From: Paraburkholderia caffeinilytica
Lineage (GTDB): Bacteria > Pseudomonadota > Gammaproteobacteria > Burkholderiales > Burkholderiaceae
DNA length: 64,000 nt
Assembly (NCBI RefSeq): GCF_003368325.1
Contig: NZ_CP031466.1
Coordinates: 2,852,001 to 2,916,000, forward strand
Direction of reading: 5' to 3'
Shown here: one piece after another, positions 46,361-55,133 of the stretch
Layout: every line of letters starts with the position of its first letter
Numbering within the stretch: position 1 is the first letter of the stretch
The notes under the pieces: generated by a model
What the model saw: the letters and a program-made list of their open reading frames with translations, nothing else
Told to the model about the DNA's origin: nothing
The model's database searches: none
Program-made: the position numbers and the translations under genes

Positions 46361-47075
46361 TCTGAAGGCGTCGTACGGGCCGCACACGGTTCTCGAACGC
46401 ATCAACCTGTCGGTCGAGAAAGGTGAAATCGTCAGTCTGATCGGACCGTCCGGATCGGGCAAGAGCACGTTGCTGCGCGTTCTTTTGGGACTGTTGCCGC
46501 CGGAGCACGGCAGCGTGCGGCTGAACGGCAATCCCGTGAACTATGCGGACAAGGCGGCCGTGCGGTCGTTGCGCTCGGAAATCGCGATCGTCTTTCAACA
46601 ATACAACCTGTTCCAGAACATGAATGTGCTGGACAACGTGATGATCACGCCTACCCGGATCAAGGGGTGGCCGCGCAAGCAGGTGGAAGAAGATGCCATC
46701 CGGCTACTCACGCGCGTGGGCCTGGAACACAGGCTGAAAGCGTATCCGGACGAGCTGTCGGGTGGTCAGCAGCAACGTGTTGCCATCGCCCGCGCGCTGG
46801 CGTTGAAGCCGAATGTGCTCTTTCTTGATGAAGTCACGGCGGCGCTCGACCCAGAACTCGTCACCGAGGTGCTCGATACGATTCGCGCCCTGGCGCTGGA
46901 GGGCATCACCATGTTCATCGTGTCGCACGAGATGAGCTTCGTGCGCGAGGTATCGTCGAAAGTCGTGTTCATGGCTGGCGGCCATGTGATCGAGACCGGT
47001 ACGCCGCAGCAAGTCTTCGATGCCCCGCAGGAAACCCGCACGCGCGAATTCGTCGGCAAGATCCTGCGTCACTGA
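46338..47075 (+). CDS. Polar amino-acid ABC transporter ATPase (GlnQ/HisP type)
   Basis: 245 residues starting at a TTG at 46338, behind GGAGAAGAAA and inside the upstream permease gene. Walker A GPSGSGKSTLLRVLLG, Q-loop FQQYNLFQNMN, signature ELSGGQQQRVAIARAL, Walker B VLFLDEVTAALD and switch His in FIVSHEMSF. It energises the two permeases. The TTG start and the overlap suggest coupled translation. Confidence 0.93.
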   Translation: MPQLEIVDLKASYGPHTVLERINLSVEKGEIVSLIGPSGSGKSTLLRVLLGLLPPEHGSVRLNGNPVNYADKAAVRSLRSEIAIVFQQYNLFQNMNVLDNVMITPTRIKGWPRKQVEEDAIRLLTRVGLEHRLKAYPDELSGGQQQRVAIARALALKPNVLFLDEVTAALDPELVTEVLDTIRALALEGITMFIVSHEMSFVREVSSKVVFMAGGHVIETGTPQQVFDAPQETRTREFVGKILRH

Positions 47076-47167
47076 TGAAGTCCGATGGAGTCGGTCGGGC
47101 CGCGGGTTGCTAGCGGGCCGTGTGGTGTTCCGCGAGACTGACCCGGCGCGACGAATCTGGATCCGGC

Positions 47168-47821
47168 TTAGAGTCCGCCTCCAGTCAGGCGATTAAGCAC
47201 GAAACGGCGCAGGTTCTGCAGGTGCGTGCGAACGGCCGCGCGTGCGGCATCTGCGTCGTCGGCAGCGTACGCTTCGAGGATCGCAAGGTGCTCGGCGCGG
47301 TCCTCCTCGATTCGATTGAAAGGCGTTGTGAGTTCAAACAGCCGGCTGTTCGTGCGCACAACTTCGATCATCCGCGCGAGCACGTCGTTGCCGCTCGCAT
47401 GCGCCATCATCGTGTGGACCTGGTCGTCGATCTGCCAGTGTTCCTGCTCCTGCTGCCCACTGCGCAAAGCCTTGATCTTCTTTATCAGTTGCTGGATCTG
47501 CTTCTTGTCGATCTTGCCGATGGCAAGGCCGACTGCCTCCGCCTCGAGCAGCTCGCGCACCTTCATGGCCTGCAAATATTCCTGAGCGCTGACGAAGCGC
47601 ACCGAGTATGAGCGGGCCCCGGCGCGCGTCAACAGCCCCTCGCCTTCGAGCCGCAGCAATGCTTCGCGCATGGGCGTGCGGGAAATGTTGAGTTCCTCGG
47701 CCAGTCGCCCTTCGACGACAGGGCCGCCGCTGCGCAATGCCTTGTCGAGGATCATCCGCCGAAGGGTCTGATAAGCCAGTTCGCCCAGTTTTTCCGGGGT
47801 TGTCAGGGAAGATGCTGTCAC
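47168..47821 (-). CDS. GntR-family regulator, FCD subfamily
   Basis: 217 residues from a GTG at 47821. The N-terminal winged helix has LAEELNISRTPMREALLRLE (about 38-57) and the C-terminal FCD domain (about 85-205) has the metal-binding histidine pattern including VHTMMAHASGND and VRTHLQNLRRF. FadR-like FCD regulators bind organic acids or amino-acid derivatives. It converges on the ABC operon and has an operator-like site 27-46 bases upstream of its own start, almost the same as that at 43989. It is the probable regulator of the whole 38.4-47.1 kb unit. Confidence 0.92.
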   Translation of the reverse strand: MTASSLTTPEKLGELAYQTLRRMILDKALRSGGPVVEGRLAEELNISRTPMREALLRLEGEGLLTRAGARSYSVRFVSAQEYLQAMKVRELLEAEAVGLAIGKIDKKQIQQLIKKIKALRSGQQEQEHWQIDDQVHTMMAHASGNDVLARMIEVVRTNSRLFELTTPFNRIEEDRAEHLAILEAYAADDADAARAAVRTHLQNLRRFVLNRLTGGGL

Positions 47822-47847
47822 GTCGTCTCACTCGCTACAGATGCACG

Positions 47848-47867
47848 GTATACGCATTGTATGCGAT
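47848..47867 (-). promoter_or_regulatory. Probable autoregulatory operator of the GntR gene
   Basis: Read on the minus strand, 47867-47848 is ATCGCATACAATGCGTATAC, very close to the site at 43989-44008 and with the same 11-base spacing of the two GTATAC-like cores. It sits 27-46 bases upstream of the GntR start, where bound repressor would block its own promoter. The rest of the 318-base gap to the autotransporter gene holds no other recognisable element. Confidence 0.6.
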
Positions 47868-48139
47868 CGGACCGTCATCTTTGCTTCGCGACGCTAATTC
47901 ATGGGGTGCATATAGTCGGCATTGTAAGAGCGGCCGGGCCAAGCCCGATGTAGCACGTTTGCGCTACAGATACATTTTGGGAAATTTGGCCTGCGCCAAT
48001 ACAATCGGCCCAACTATGAAAAAGTGATACACGGGGGAAGTTGCACCACGCGCATTGCGCGGCCGGAAAGCGGCCGCGCAATCGGCCCGTGCATGGCCTC
48101 CGATAGCGATAAAAACTGAACATCATCGGGGAAAAGACC

Positions 48140-50644
48140 ATGCGCAAATCGGGACCTCAACCGCAGCCGGCGGCAAGGCGACTGACGGCGATCAGCCTCG
48201 CGGTGACGGCGGCGCTCGCCGCGATGACACCGCCCGCCGCCAAGTCCCAGACGGTCATCTCCGGCACCGTGACCAGCATGCAGACGTGGACCAGCGGCAA
48301 TTTCACGGTCGAGAGCGGGGCGGCGATCGTATCATCGAGTGGTGCGGTGGTCACCAACAACGGGGCGTCGCTCGGTACGCTGACCAATAACGGCACGCTC
48401 AGCGGCAACGACACCTTGAGCAATTACGGCGGGACCATCGCCGCGCTGATCAACAACGGCACCATCAGCGCCAGCAGCGGCACCTACAGCGTCTTTAACC
48501 TCGGCACGATCGGCACGCTCACGAACAACGGCACGATCAGCGGTGGTTCATTCAACCTCTTGAACCTGGGCACAATCGGCACGCTCACGAACAACGGCAC
48601 GATCAGCAGCCGCATAGGCATACTCAACGAAGGCACGATCGGGACATTGAGCAACAACGGCACGATCAGCGGCACGATCGGCCACGGTACCTCCATCGGC
48701 CTCTACAACTCCGGCATGATCGGCACGCTCACGAACATCGGCACGCTCACGAACAGCGGCACGATCACGGGTCGCGACTACGCGATCTACAACGAGTCGG
48801 GCGCCACGATCGGCACGATCACCAACTCGGGTGTGATCGCGGGCAATATCGTGAACTTCGCCAGCAATGCACTGACGATCAGCGGCGGCACGGGCACCAC
48901 CTTCGGCACGCTGACCGGCTATAACGGCGCGGTGGGCACGATCACCAGCACCTCGGCGAATCTCAACTTTGCCTCGGGCAACCTGCTGCTGAACGACACC
49001 ATCATTGTCGGCTCGAACACGGTCAACAACATCGGCGCGACGCTCGAAGTTGACAACCTCACGACGATCGCCGGCAACTACTCGCAAGGCCAGGCGGCCA
49101 CGCTGCTGATCGGCGTCGCCAACGGCGCGACCTCCGCCGGCAGCCTGACCGATACGGGCTACGGACGCCTCGTGGTGTCGGGCGATGCGACGATCGCGGC
49201 GGGTTCGTCGGTGCAGCTCAAGAGCACGACGGGCGGCTACGGCTTTGCGGCCGGCCAGCGTTTCGTGGTGGTGGACGCGGCCGGCGTCGGCACCTATAAC
49301 GCGAGCTCGCTGAAGTATTCGATTGCGGGCTATACATCCACGCTGACCGGCACCACGGTCAGCACTACCGGTCACACGGACCTCGTGGTGACGGTGGACA
49401 ACGCCACGATCATCCCCCCGGCATCCAGCACCACCAGCTCGTCGACCTCCGGCACCAGCAGTTCGTCCGGCACACAGTCCACCTCGACCACCTCATCCTC
49501 GTCGCCCACCTCGTTCGCCTCGCTCGCGACGCAGCCCAATGCAGCGAAGGCGCTGGGCGGCCTGCTCGGCTACACCGGCGTGGACAATGCCGGCCTGCTG
49601 AACCTGTACGACGCGACGCTGGCGTCGCTGGCCGACGGCTCCACCAGCACGGCCAACCAGATCGGCAAGCAGCTCGCGCCGATCCAGACTCAGTATGCCG
49701 GCTCGGCCTCGACACTCGAAGCTCTCGGCGTGGTGGGCGCGCACGTGGACGCGCTGCGCCTCGCCCGTGCCGACGGCGCCACGGGCGTGGCCACCGGCGA
49801 CAGCGCGCCGCGCTGGACCGCCTGGGGCCAGGTGTTCGGCGGCCACGCGAGCCAGGGCGAAGGCGACGGCGTGGACGGCTACAGCGCGAACTACGGCGGG
49901 CTGCTGATCGGTGCGGACCGCGCGTTCGGCGAGCACTGGCAGGCGGGCGGCGCGTTCCAGTATTCGCACACCGCGATCGACGCCACCGCGGGCGACAGCG
50001 CAGGTGTGAACGCGTATGGCCTGATCGGCTACGCGAGCTACGAGGGCTCGCCGTGGTACGTGAACCTCTCGGGTGCCGCGACGCTGCAGCACTACGACAC
50101 GACGCGCGTGGTGAGCATGACGGGCTACAGCGGCGCGGCCTATGGCAACTTCAGCGGCCAGCAGTACGTGGCGCACGCCGAAGCGGGCTGGCCGCTGGCG
50201 GTGGCCGGCACCACGCTGACGCCGCTGGCGAGCCTGACGTACAGCCATCTGAACCAGGCGGGCTACACGGAGAGCGGCGGCAACGGCGCGGCGCTCACCG
50301 TGGGCGGCACACACGTGAACTCGGTGAGAAGCGCACTGGGTGCGAAGCTCGACAAGGCATTCGGGACCGCGTATGGGGAACTGGTGCCGGAGCTGCGCGT
50401 GCAGTGGATCCACGAGTACGACCGGGCACGGCAGACAACCGGCGCGAGCTTCGCGGCCGATGCGACGGGTGAGACGGCGTTCACGACGGTGGGCGCGACC
50501 CCGGTGTCGAATCTGGCGAGCGTGTCGCTGGGGGTGACGCTGGTGCGGGCGAGCAACCTGAGCATCTCGGCGCGCTACGAGCTGCAGGCGGGCTCGGGCT
50601 TTATGTCGAACACCGGCATCCTGCGCCTGCAGCAGCGCTTCTGA
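48140..50644 (+). CDS. Type Va autotransporter with repetitive passenger
   Basis: 834 residues. Extended signal peptide (about 1-36), then a low-complexity passenger built of repeats around GTLTNNGTISG (about 70-235), consistent with a beta-helical stalk. A Ser/Thr-rich linker (about 423-455) precedes a 12-strand beta-barrel domain (about 550-834) that begins RWTAWGQVFGG and ends in the outer-membrane signature LRLQQRF with terminal Phe. It inserts in the outer membrane and displays or releases the passenger, probably for adhesion. Ribosome site GGGGAAAAG precedes the ATG. It is monocistronic. Confidence 0.9.
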   Translation: MRKSGPQPQPAARRLTAISLAVTAALAAMTPPAAKSQTVISGTVTSMQTWTSGNFTVESGAAIVSSSGAVVTNNGASLGTLTNNGTLSGNDTLSNYGGTIAALINNGTISASSGTYSVFNLGTIGTLTNNGTISGGSFNLLNLGTIGTLTNNGTISSRIGILNEGTIGTLSNNGTISGTIGHGTSIGLYNSGMIGTLTNIGTLTNSGTITGRDYAIYNESGATIGTITNSGVIAGNIVNFASNALTISGGTGTTFGTLTGYNGAVGTITSTSANLNFASGNLLLNDTIIVGSNTVNNIGATLEVDNLTTIAGNYSQGQAATLLIGVANGATSAGSLTDTGYGRLVVSGDATIAAGSSVQLKSTTGGYGFAAGQRFVVVDAAGVGTYNASSLKYSIAGYTSTLTGTTVSTTGHTDLVVTVDNATIIPPASSTTSSSTSGTSSSSGTQSTSTTSSSSPTSFASLATQPNAAKALGGLLGYTGVDNAGLLNLYDATLASLADGSTSTANQIGKQLAPIQTQYAGSASTLEALGVVGAHVDALRLARADGATGVATGDSAPRWTAWGQVFGGHASQGEGDGVDGYSANYGGLLIGADRAFGEHWQAGGAFQYSHTAIDATAGDSAGVNAYGLIGYASYEGSPWYVNLSGAATLQHYDTTRVVSMTGYSGAAYGNFSGQQYVAHAEAGWPLAVAGTTLTPLASLTYSHLNQAGYTESGGNGAALTVGGTHVNSVRSALGAKLDKAFGTAYGELVPELRVQWIHEYDRARQTTGASFAADATGETAFTTVGATPVSNLASVSLGVTLVRASNLSISARYELQAGSGFMSNTGILRLQQRF

Positions 50645-50708
50645 GCATCGGCGCTTCGATTCGACTACGCGCAATCCGGCGCCGGCCGACGCTTAAGCGA
50701 AAATAATT

Positions 50709-50744
50709 TGTAAAGTACGCTACACAGATGTAGTTTACTTTACA
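50709..50744. promoter_or_regulatory. 36-bp palindrome covering the chrB promoter and touching its start codon
   Basis: Outer arms TGTAAAGTA (50709-50717) and TACTTTACA (50736-50744) and inner arms CTACA (50720-50724) and TGTAG (50729-50733) are all perfectly complementary around a CAGA centre. The last base is the A of the chrB ATG. TTGTAA (50708) and TAGTTT (50731), 17 bases apart, could be -35 and -10 boxes inside it; no ribosome site is present. Confidence 0.75.
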
Positions 50745-51724
50745 TGATCACCCTAACCACTTGGGCCGTGCTGGTCCTGACCTTTCCCACCGAGAACGCT
50801 ACCGCGCGGATGCGGGCATGGCGGGCGCTGAAAGCGAAAGGGTGCGCCGTCCTGCGTGACGGCATCTACCTGCTGCCGCACACTGCGGAGCGCGAAGACA
50901 TGCTGCGCGAACTCGCAGGCAGCATTGACGAGGCCGGCGGCACCGCACATCTGCTGCGGGCGCAAAGTCTGGACGCGTCGCAGGAAGCGGACTTCCGCGC
51001 GCTGTTCGATCGGAACGACGATTACGCGACCTTTGTCGCGTCACTAGTCGTTGCCCGGAAAACACTGAGAGGCCAGTCGCCCGCCGAGGTCACCCGCCTG
51101 TTACGTCGCGTGCGCAAGGACTATGAGGCGATCCGGACGATCGACTATTTCCCGGGAGCAGAATCGACCGACGCCGAAGTCGCCTGGGAAGACTTTCTGG
51201 CGCTCGCGGATACGGTCCTGTCGCCGGGTGAGCCGCATGCGGCCGAGCGCGCCATCCGGCCGTTACAGCGCGACGAGTACCAGGCACGCACGTGGGCAAC
51301 CCGGCAACGGCTATGGGTCGATCGCGTTGCGAGCGCATGGCTGATCCGCCGTTTCATCGACCCGAAGGCACGCTTCCTCTGGCTGGTTTCGCCGGAGGCC
51401 TGCCCGCCGGACGCACTCGGTTTCGACTTCGACGGCGCCGCCTTTACGCATATCGGCGAGCGCGTGACCTTTGAGGTGCTGGTTGTGAGCTTCGGCCTCG
51501 ACGACGACGCGGCGCTTCTTCGGCTCGGTGAAATGGTGCACACGCTTGACGTCGGCGGCGCTCCGGTGCCGGAAGCGATCGGCTTCGAAGCGGTGATGGC
51601 CGGCGCACGGCAGCGCGCGTTGGACGACGATCAACTGCTCGATGAAATGGGGCGCGTGCTGGATTCGATCTACGCGCACTTTGCGGCGAGCACAAAAAAC
51701 AGCAATGCAGGGAGCCGGTCATGA
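50744..51724 (+). CDS. chrB: ChrB, chromate-resistance regulatory protein
   Basis: 326 residues. The ChrB N-terminal domain (WAVLVLTFPTENATARMRAW, then GCAVLRDGIYLLP) and C-terminal domain (ATRQRLWVDRVASAWLIRRF and DPKARFLWL) are both present. ChrB acts in chromate-responsive control of chrA and raises resistance. The gene overlaps chrA by 4 bases. The ATG directly abuts a 36-bp palindrome with no Shine-Dalgarno, so it may be translated from a leaderless message and repressed at its own start. Confidence 0.93.
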   Translation: MITLTTWAVLVLTFPTENATARMRAWRALKAKGCAVLRDGIYLLPHTAEREDMLRELAGSIDEAGGTAHLLRAQSLDASQEADFRALFDRNDDYATFVASLVVARKTLRGQSPAEVTRLLRRVRKDYEAIRTIDYFPGAESTDAEVAWEDFLALADTVLSPGEPHAAERAIRPLQRDEYQARTWATRQRLWVDRVASAWLIRRFIDPKARFLWLVSPEACPPDALGFDFDGAAFTHIGERVTFEVLVVSFGLDDDAALLRLGEMVHTLDVGGAPVPEAIGFEAVMAGARQRALDDDQLLDEMGRVLDSIYAHFAASTKNSNAGSRS

Positions 51725-52893
51725 ACACCACGACGGCGGCCGCACCGGGCTATACGCTCGGCCAGTTGATGCTTTACATGCTGCGTCTCGGCACATTCGG
51801 CTTCGGCGGCCCCGTGGCCTTGGTGGGCTACATGCATCGCGACCTCGTTGAGCGCCGGTGCTGGATCAACGAGCAGGACTACAAGGAGGGGTTGGCGCTG
51901 GCGCAAATGATGCCAGGTCCTCTTGCCGCACAACTCGGCATTTACCTCGGCTATGTCCATTACCGCGTCGTCGGGGCGACGGTGGCCGGTATCGCTTTCG
52001 TCCTGCCTTCGTTCCTGATGGTGGTGGCGCTCGGCTGGGCTTACGCCCAGTATGGCGGCCTCTCCTGGATGCAGGCGGTTTTCTACGGCGTGGGTGCCGC
52101 GGTGGTCGGCATCATCGCGATGAGCGCGTACAAGCTGACCAGGAAAACCGTCGGCCAAGACAGACTTCTGTGGGCGATATTCCTGACGCTCGCGGTCGTC
52201 ACGGTGGTCACCCAATCCGAAATCGCGTGGCTGTTTATCGCGGGTGGCCTACTCAACTGGTTCTGGCGCGCTCCGCCGAAATGGCTCGGCAAGGGCGGCT
52301 TGCATGCGCTTGCCGTGACACAGGCGCCGGCAGCGAGCGGCTTCCTGAGTGGTCTTGATTTGCCACTGCTTGGCCAAGTCGGCCTTTTCTTTGCCAAGGC
52401 CGGCGCGTTCGTGTTCGGCTCGGGACTCGCGATCGTGCCGTTTCTCTACGGCGGCGTCGTGACCGAACATCACTGGCTCAACGACAAACAGTTCGTCGAT
52501 GCGGTGGCCGTCGCGATGATCACGCCGGGTCCGGTCGTGATCACGGTCGGTTTCATCGGATATCTCGTCGCGGGATTTTCAGGGGCCTGCGTTGCCGCGC
52601 TCGGCACTTTCCTGCCCTGCTATCTGTTCACGGTGCTGCCCGCGCCGTACTTCAAGAAATACGGCAAGCTGCCCGCCGTCAAGGCGTTCGTCGACGGCAT
52701 CACGGCCGCTGCCGTGGGCGCGATCACAGGCTCAGTCATTGTCATCGCGCGGCGCTCCATCGTGGACTGGCCGACTGTCGTGCTTGCTCTTGTAACGGTC
52801 GTGTTGCTCTGGCGATTCAAGAAGCTGCAGGAGCCGGTGATTGTTGTGGCGGCTGCCCTGTTTGGTCTTGCTGTCTATCCGCTCATCCATTAG
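51721..52893 (+). CDS. chrA: ChrA chromate efflux transporter
   Basis: 390 residues, long-chain ChrA with two homologous CHR halves: LGTFGFGGPVALVGYMHRDL and AQMMPGPLAAQLGIYLG in the first; FFAKAGAFVFGSGLAIVPFL and AVAMITPGPVVITVGFIGYL in the second. It exports chromate across the inner membrane; some homologues also move sulfate. About ten to eleven helices are visible. It is co-translated with chrB. Confidence 0.95.
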   Translation: MNTTTAAAPGYTLGQLMLYMLRLGTFGFGGPVALVGYMHRDLVERRCWINEQDYKEGLALAQMMPGPLAAQLGIYLGYVHYRVVGATVAGIAFVLPSFLMVVALGWAYAQYGGLSWMQAVFYGVGAAVVGIIAMSAYKLTRKTVGQDRLLWAIFLTLAVVTVVTQSEIAWLFIAGGLLNWFWRAPPKWLGKGGLHALAVTQAPAASGFLSGLDLPLLGQVGLFFAKAGAFVFGSGLAIVPFLYGGVVTEHHWLNDKQFVDAVAVAMITPGPVVITVGFIGYLVAGFSGACVAALGTFLPCYLFTVLPAPYFKKYGKLPAVKAFVDGITAAAVGAITGSVIVIARRSIVDWPTVVLALVTVVLLWRFKKLQEPVIVVAAALFGLAVYPLIH

Positions 52894-53169
52894 CGCGCCA
52901 TCTGAAAGCACGCGCGTGCGCGCAATCCGCGAGTAACGGAATCATGGCGACACGTCGTACCTTTCCGCAGGACACCGCGGCGATCGGCGCGGGAATCCGT
53001 GCGCACCCTTGCGAGCGGACAGCAGCGACCGACACGAAAATAGTCCTCGGACACGGAATAAGCCTGCGGCACTGGTCGTTTTATTTCTGTAGTGAACGGG
53101 TCGCCTGAAGGATCAACGCTCGACACGTGTTCGCGCTTGACACCCGTGGTATTCGCAGAGGAAAACGTC

Positions 53170-53586
53170 ATGTTCTCAAGCCCACGCACCGTAGTCTTCC
53201 TTGGTGTGGCCGCACTCGGCCTGGTTTGCAGCCCCGGTTACGCGGAGCAGACGATAAAAGCCACGATGCTCACGAACGCGATCCAGCTCGATGCCAGCGA
53301 CGTTAAGGCAGGCAAAGTCACGTTCGAGGTAAGCAACGCGCCGAACACCGGTATGACGCATGAATTCGTCGTTCTCAAAACAGACCTGGCCGCCGATAAG
53401 CTGCCTGTTAAAAATGGACAGGTGTCGGAGAGTCAGTTCAAAAAAATGGGAGAGGTGGAGGACATCGACCCCGGCAAGAGCAAGCGTTTGACGCTCATGT
53501 TGGCACCCGGCCGCTACGCAGTCATCTGCAACAGGCCAGGCCACTACTCGATGGGCCTTCATACGTCTTTGCTCGTCACGCCCTGA
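53170..53586 (+). CDS. Periplasmic cupredoxin-like copper protein
   Basis: 138 residues from the ATG at 53170 (AGAGGAAA upstream; an earlier in-frame start adds 26 unlikely residues). Signal peptide ends near GYA (about 25). The type-1 copper ligands can be placed: His64 in GMTHEFVVL, Cys120 and His125 in VICNRPGHYSMGLH, with Met128 or His131 as candidate axial ligand. It should bind copper and carry electrons or scavenge metal. It lies in a metal-related stretch after chrBA. Confidence 0.87.
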   Translation: MFSSPRTVVFLGVAALGLVCSPGYAEQTIKATMLTNAIQLDASDVKAGKVTFEVSNAPNTGMTHEFVVLKTDLAADKLPVKNGQVSESQFKKMGEVEDIDPGKSKRLTLMLAPGRYAVICNRPGHYSMGLHTSLLVTP

Positions 53587-53768
53587 CCGGCTTGGCTTAG
53601 GTCATGCGTTCTTTGACGCACACGTTGCCCTGATCCAGAGGGGCCTGGAGACCGCGTTTTTTTTCACGCGCGGCAACCCATTCCCCTGCTCGCTCCCTGG
53701 ACATTCGTGCCTCGCCGTGGTCTAAATCTTTAGCGGAGCCGTTCCGTCACATTAGATGAGGTCTTACC

Positions 53769-54218
53769 GTGCAGCACATGATTTTGCCCCCTTTGACAGG
53801 GGTGATTGCAGCCGCGTTGCTGGGTGGCTGTGCCGCGTCGCCTTACGACACATCGATGAATTCCTGTGATCAGGATTACATGATGACCAATCCTGCGGGC
53901 GCTGAATATTACTGCGGTCCCGCCTACGGGTACCCCCTGTACGAAGGAGGCTTTCTCGGCTTTGTCGATATCGACCACTTTCACCATCACCACCGTGATC
54001 ATGACCATGACCATGACCATGACTTCGATTTTCATCGCGGCCATGACCGTGATCATGACTTTCATCACGGCGGCGCCATGGCTAGCCACGGGCACGGTGA
54101 AGGGCACGGTGAAGCGCACGCCGAAAGCCACGGCGGCGGACACGATTCAAGTGGTTTCGGCAGCGAATTTCAGCCGTCGGGAGCGAGCGGATCGCATGGG
54201 AGTGGTGCGCGTAAGTAA
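53769..54218 (+). CDS. Histidine-rich outer-membrane lipoprotein
   Basis: 149 residues. A lipobox LLGGC gives lipidated Cys21. The mature protein has a Cys/Tyr-rich part (SCDQDYMMTNPAGAEYYCGP), then a strikingly His/Asp-rich tract at about 73-110 (runs of HHHH and repeated DHDHDH) and a Gly/His/Ser tail (GHGEGHGEAH). It likely binds Zn, Ni, Co or Cu at the cell surface. No named family recognised. Alternating His-Asp codons make the DNA repetitive, so other frames look coding but are shadows. Confidence 0.8.
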   Translation: MQHMILPPLTGVIAAALLGGCAASPYDTSMNSCDQDYMMTNPAGAEYYCGPAYGYPLYEGGFLGFVDIDHFHHHHRDHDHDHDHDFDFHRGHDRDHDFHHGGAMASHGHGEGHGEAHAESHGGGHDSSGFGSEFQPSGASGSHGSGARK

Positions 54219-54536
54219 CAAGTCACCGGAATCACGCAACGGACCGCACCGCCACAATCCTTCGCTCGAACGACGAGTCCGGATACTGCCGAACGGAGCA
54301 TATGCTGGCGCAAGTCAGCGGGGCAAGCGTGACGAAAATCTTCAGACCTTTCACGACAAACTTCTCAGTGGACGTGTTTGCCGTCAACGTCAAGCAGACG
54401 TCTTTACCGGCTAACAGCGACCCACTGCCCTACGGCCCCTCGACGGCTTGCGTAATGCGTTCCTGAGCGTTCCTGAGCGGTCGCGTTGGACGATCCCCTA
54501 TGCGCGTCGCGAGAGGCGCGCATAGGAAAAGTTGGG
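54219..54536. other. Intergenic region with a perfect hairpin at 54497-54526
   Basis: 318 bases between two convergent genes. CCTATGCGCG (54497-54506) pairs perfectly with CGCGCATAGG (54517-54526) around a 10-base loop, 10 bases past the stop of the minus-strand gene. It has no T-run on either side but is well placed as a 3'-end structure for both genes. Nothing else was seen. Confidence 0.55.
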
Positions 54537-55133
54537 CTAGTGCCGATGGAATCCGCCGGCCCCATTCATGCCGCCGGATCCATGCATGCCACCGAATCCA
54601 TGCATTCCGCCGGACCCGCGTACGCCGCCGAATCCGTGCATTCCGCCGGCCCCATGCACACCGTCGAATCCCCTCATACCACCAACGCGCATACCACCGG
54701 CAGGGAACGGGCCGCGATGAAAGCCCGCTCCAACGACCGTGAAACGATCGTGACCCAGTTGATGAAAGTGGTCGAAGTGGTGAAAGTGATGGAAATGGTC
54801 GACGAAGATGAAGCTCACGCCACCGCCGATGAATAGCGGCGGCCCCCACCACCAGGGGTCGGGATAGGGATAGGCGGTGACGGGGTACCAAAGCGCGCTG
54901 CCATCCGGGCTTTGGACAATCTGCCAGGTCCCATCACTTTGCAGGCACGCACGTCCGACGACCTGCTGCATCGTCCCGTCGATTTCCGCCTGCGCGGCAA
55001 CCGCGCGGCAATTCGTGCTGTCGGCCGGCACCGGTTGCTCGTCATACGTTTGCGCGAGTGCAGGCGCAGCGAAGCCGAGACAGACGAGCAATGTCCCGCA
55101 ACGAAGCAGTTTGTCCATGATGGTTGGCCACAT
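54537..55133 (-). CDS. Secreted Gly/Met/His-rich protein
   Basis: 198 residues from the ATG at 55133 (GGGG upstream; ATG at 55118 is the alternative). Signal peptide ends near ALAQ. A short domain with two cysteines (NCRAVAAQAEIDGTMQQVVG; RACLQSDGTWQIV) resembles the N-terminal module of small surface-antigen-like proteins. It is followed by a Trp/Pro/Tyr segment, a His/Phe-rich helix (HFHHFHHFDHFHQLGH) and imperfect GGMHGFGG repeats to the end. A metal-binding surface or matrix role is plausible given the neighbours. No named family is recognised. Confidence 0.75.
   Translation of the reverse strand: MWPTIMDKLLRCGTLLVCLGFAAPALAQTYDEQPVPADSTNCRAVAAQAEIDGTMQQVVGRACLQSDGTWQIVQSPDGSALWYPVTAYPYPDPWWWGPPLFIGGGVSFIFVDHFHHFHHFDHFHQLGHDRFTVVGAGFHRGPFPAGGMRVGGMRGFDGVHGAGGMHGFGGVRGSGGMHGFGGMHGSGGMNGAGGFHRH

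Noticed and set aside
49493..50674. 393-codon minus-strand ORF opposite the autotransporter barrel
   Set aside because: It is an antisense shadow of high-GC coding sequence: Arg/His/Ala-rich, no domain, and fully inside a convincing gene.
53658..53667. T8 run after the cupredoxin gene as a terminator
   Set aside because: The only stem nearby (TCCAG/CTGGA) is 5 bp and is separated from the T-run by several bases; too weak to list.
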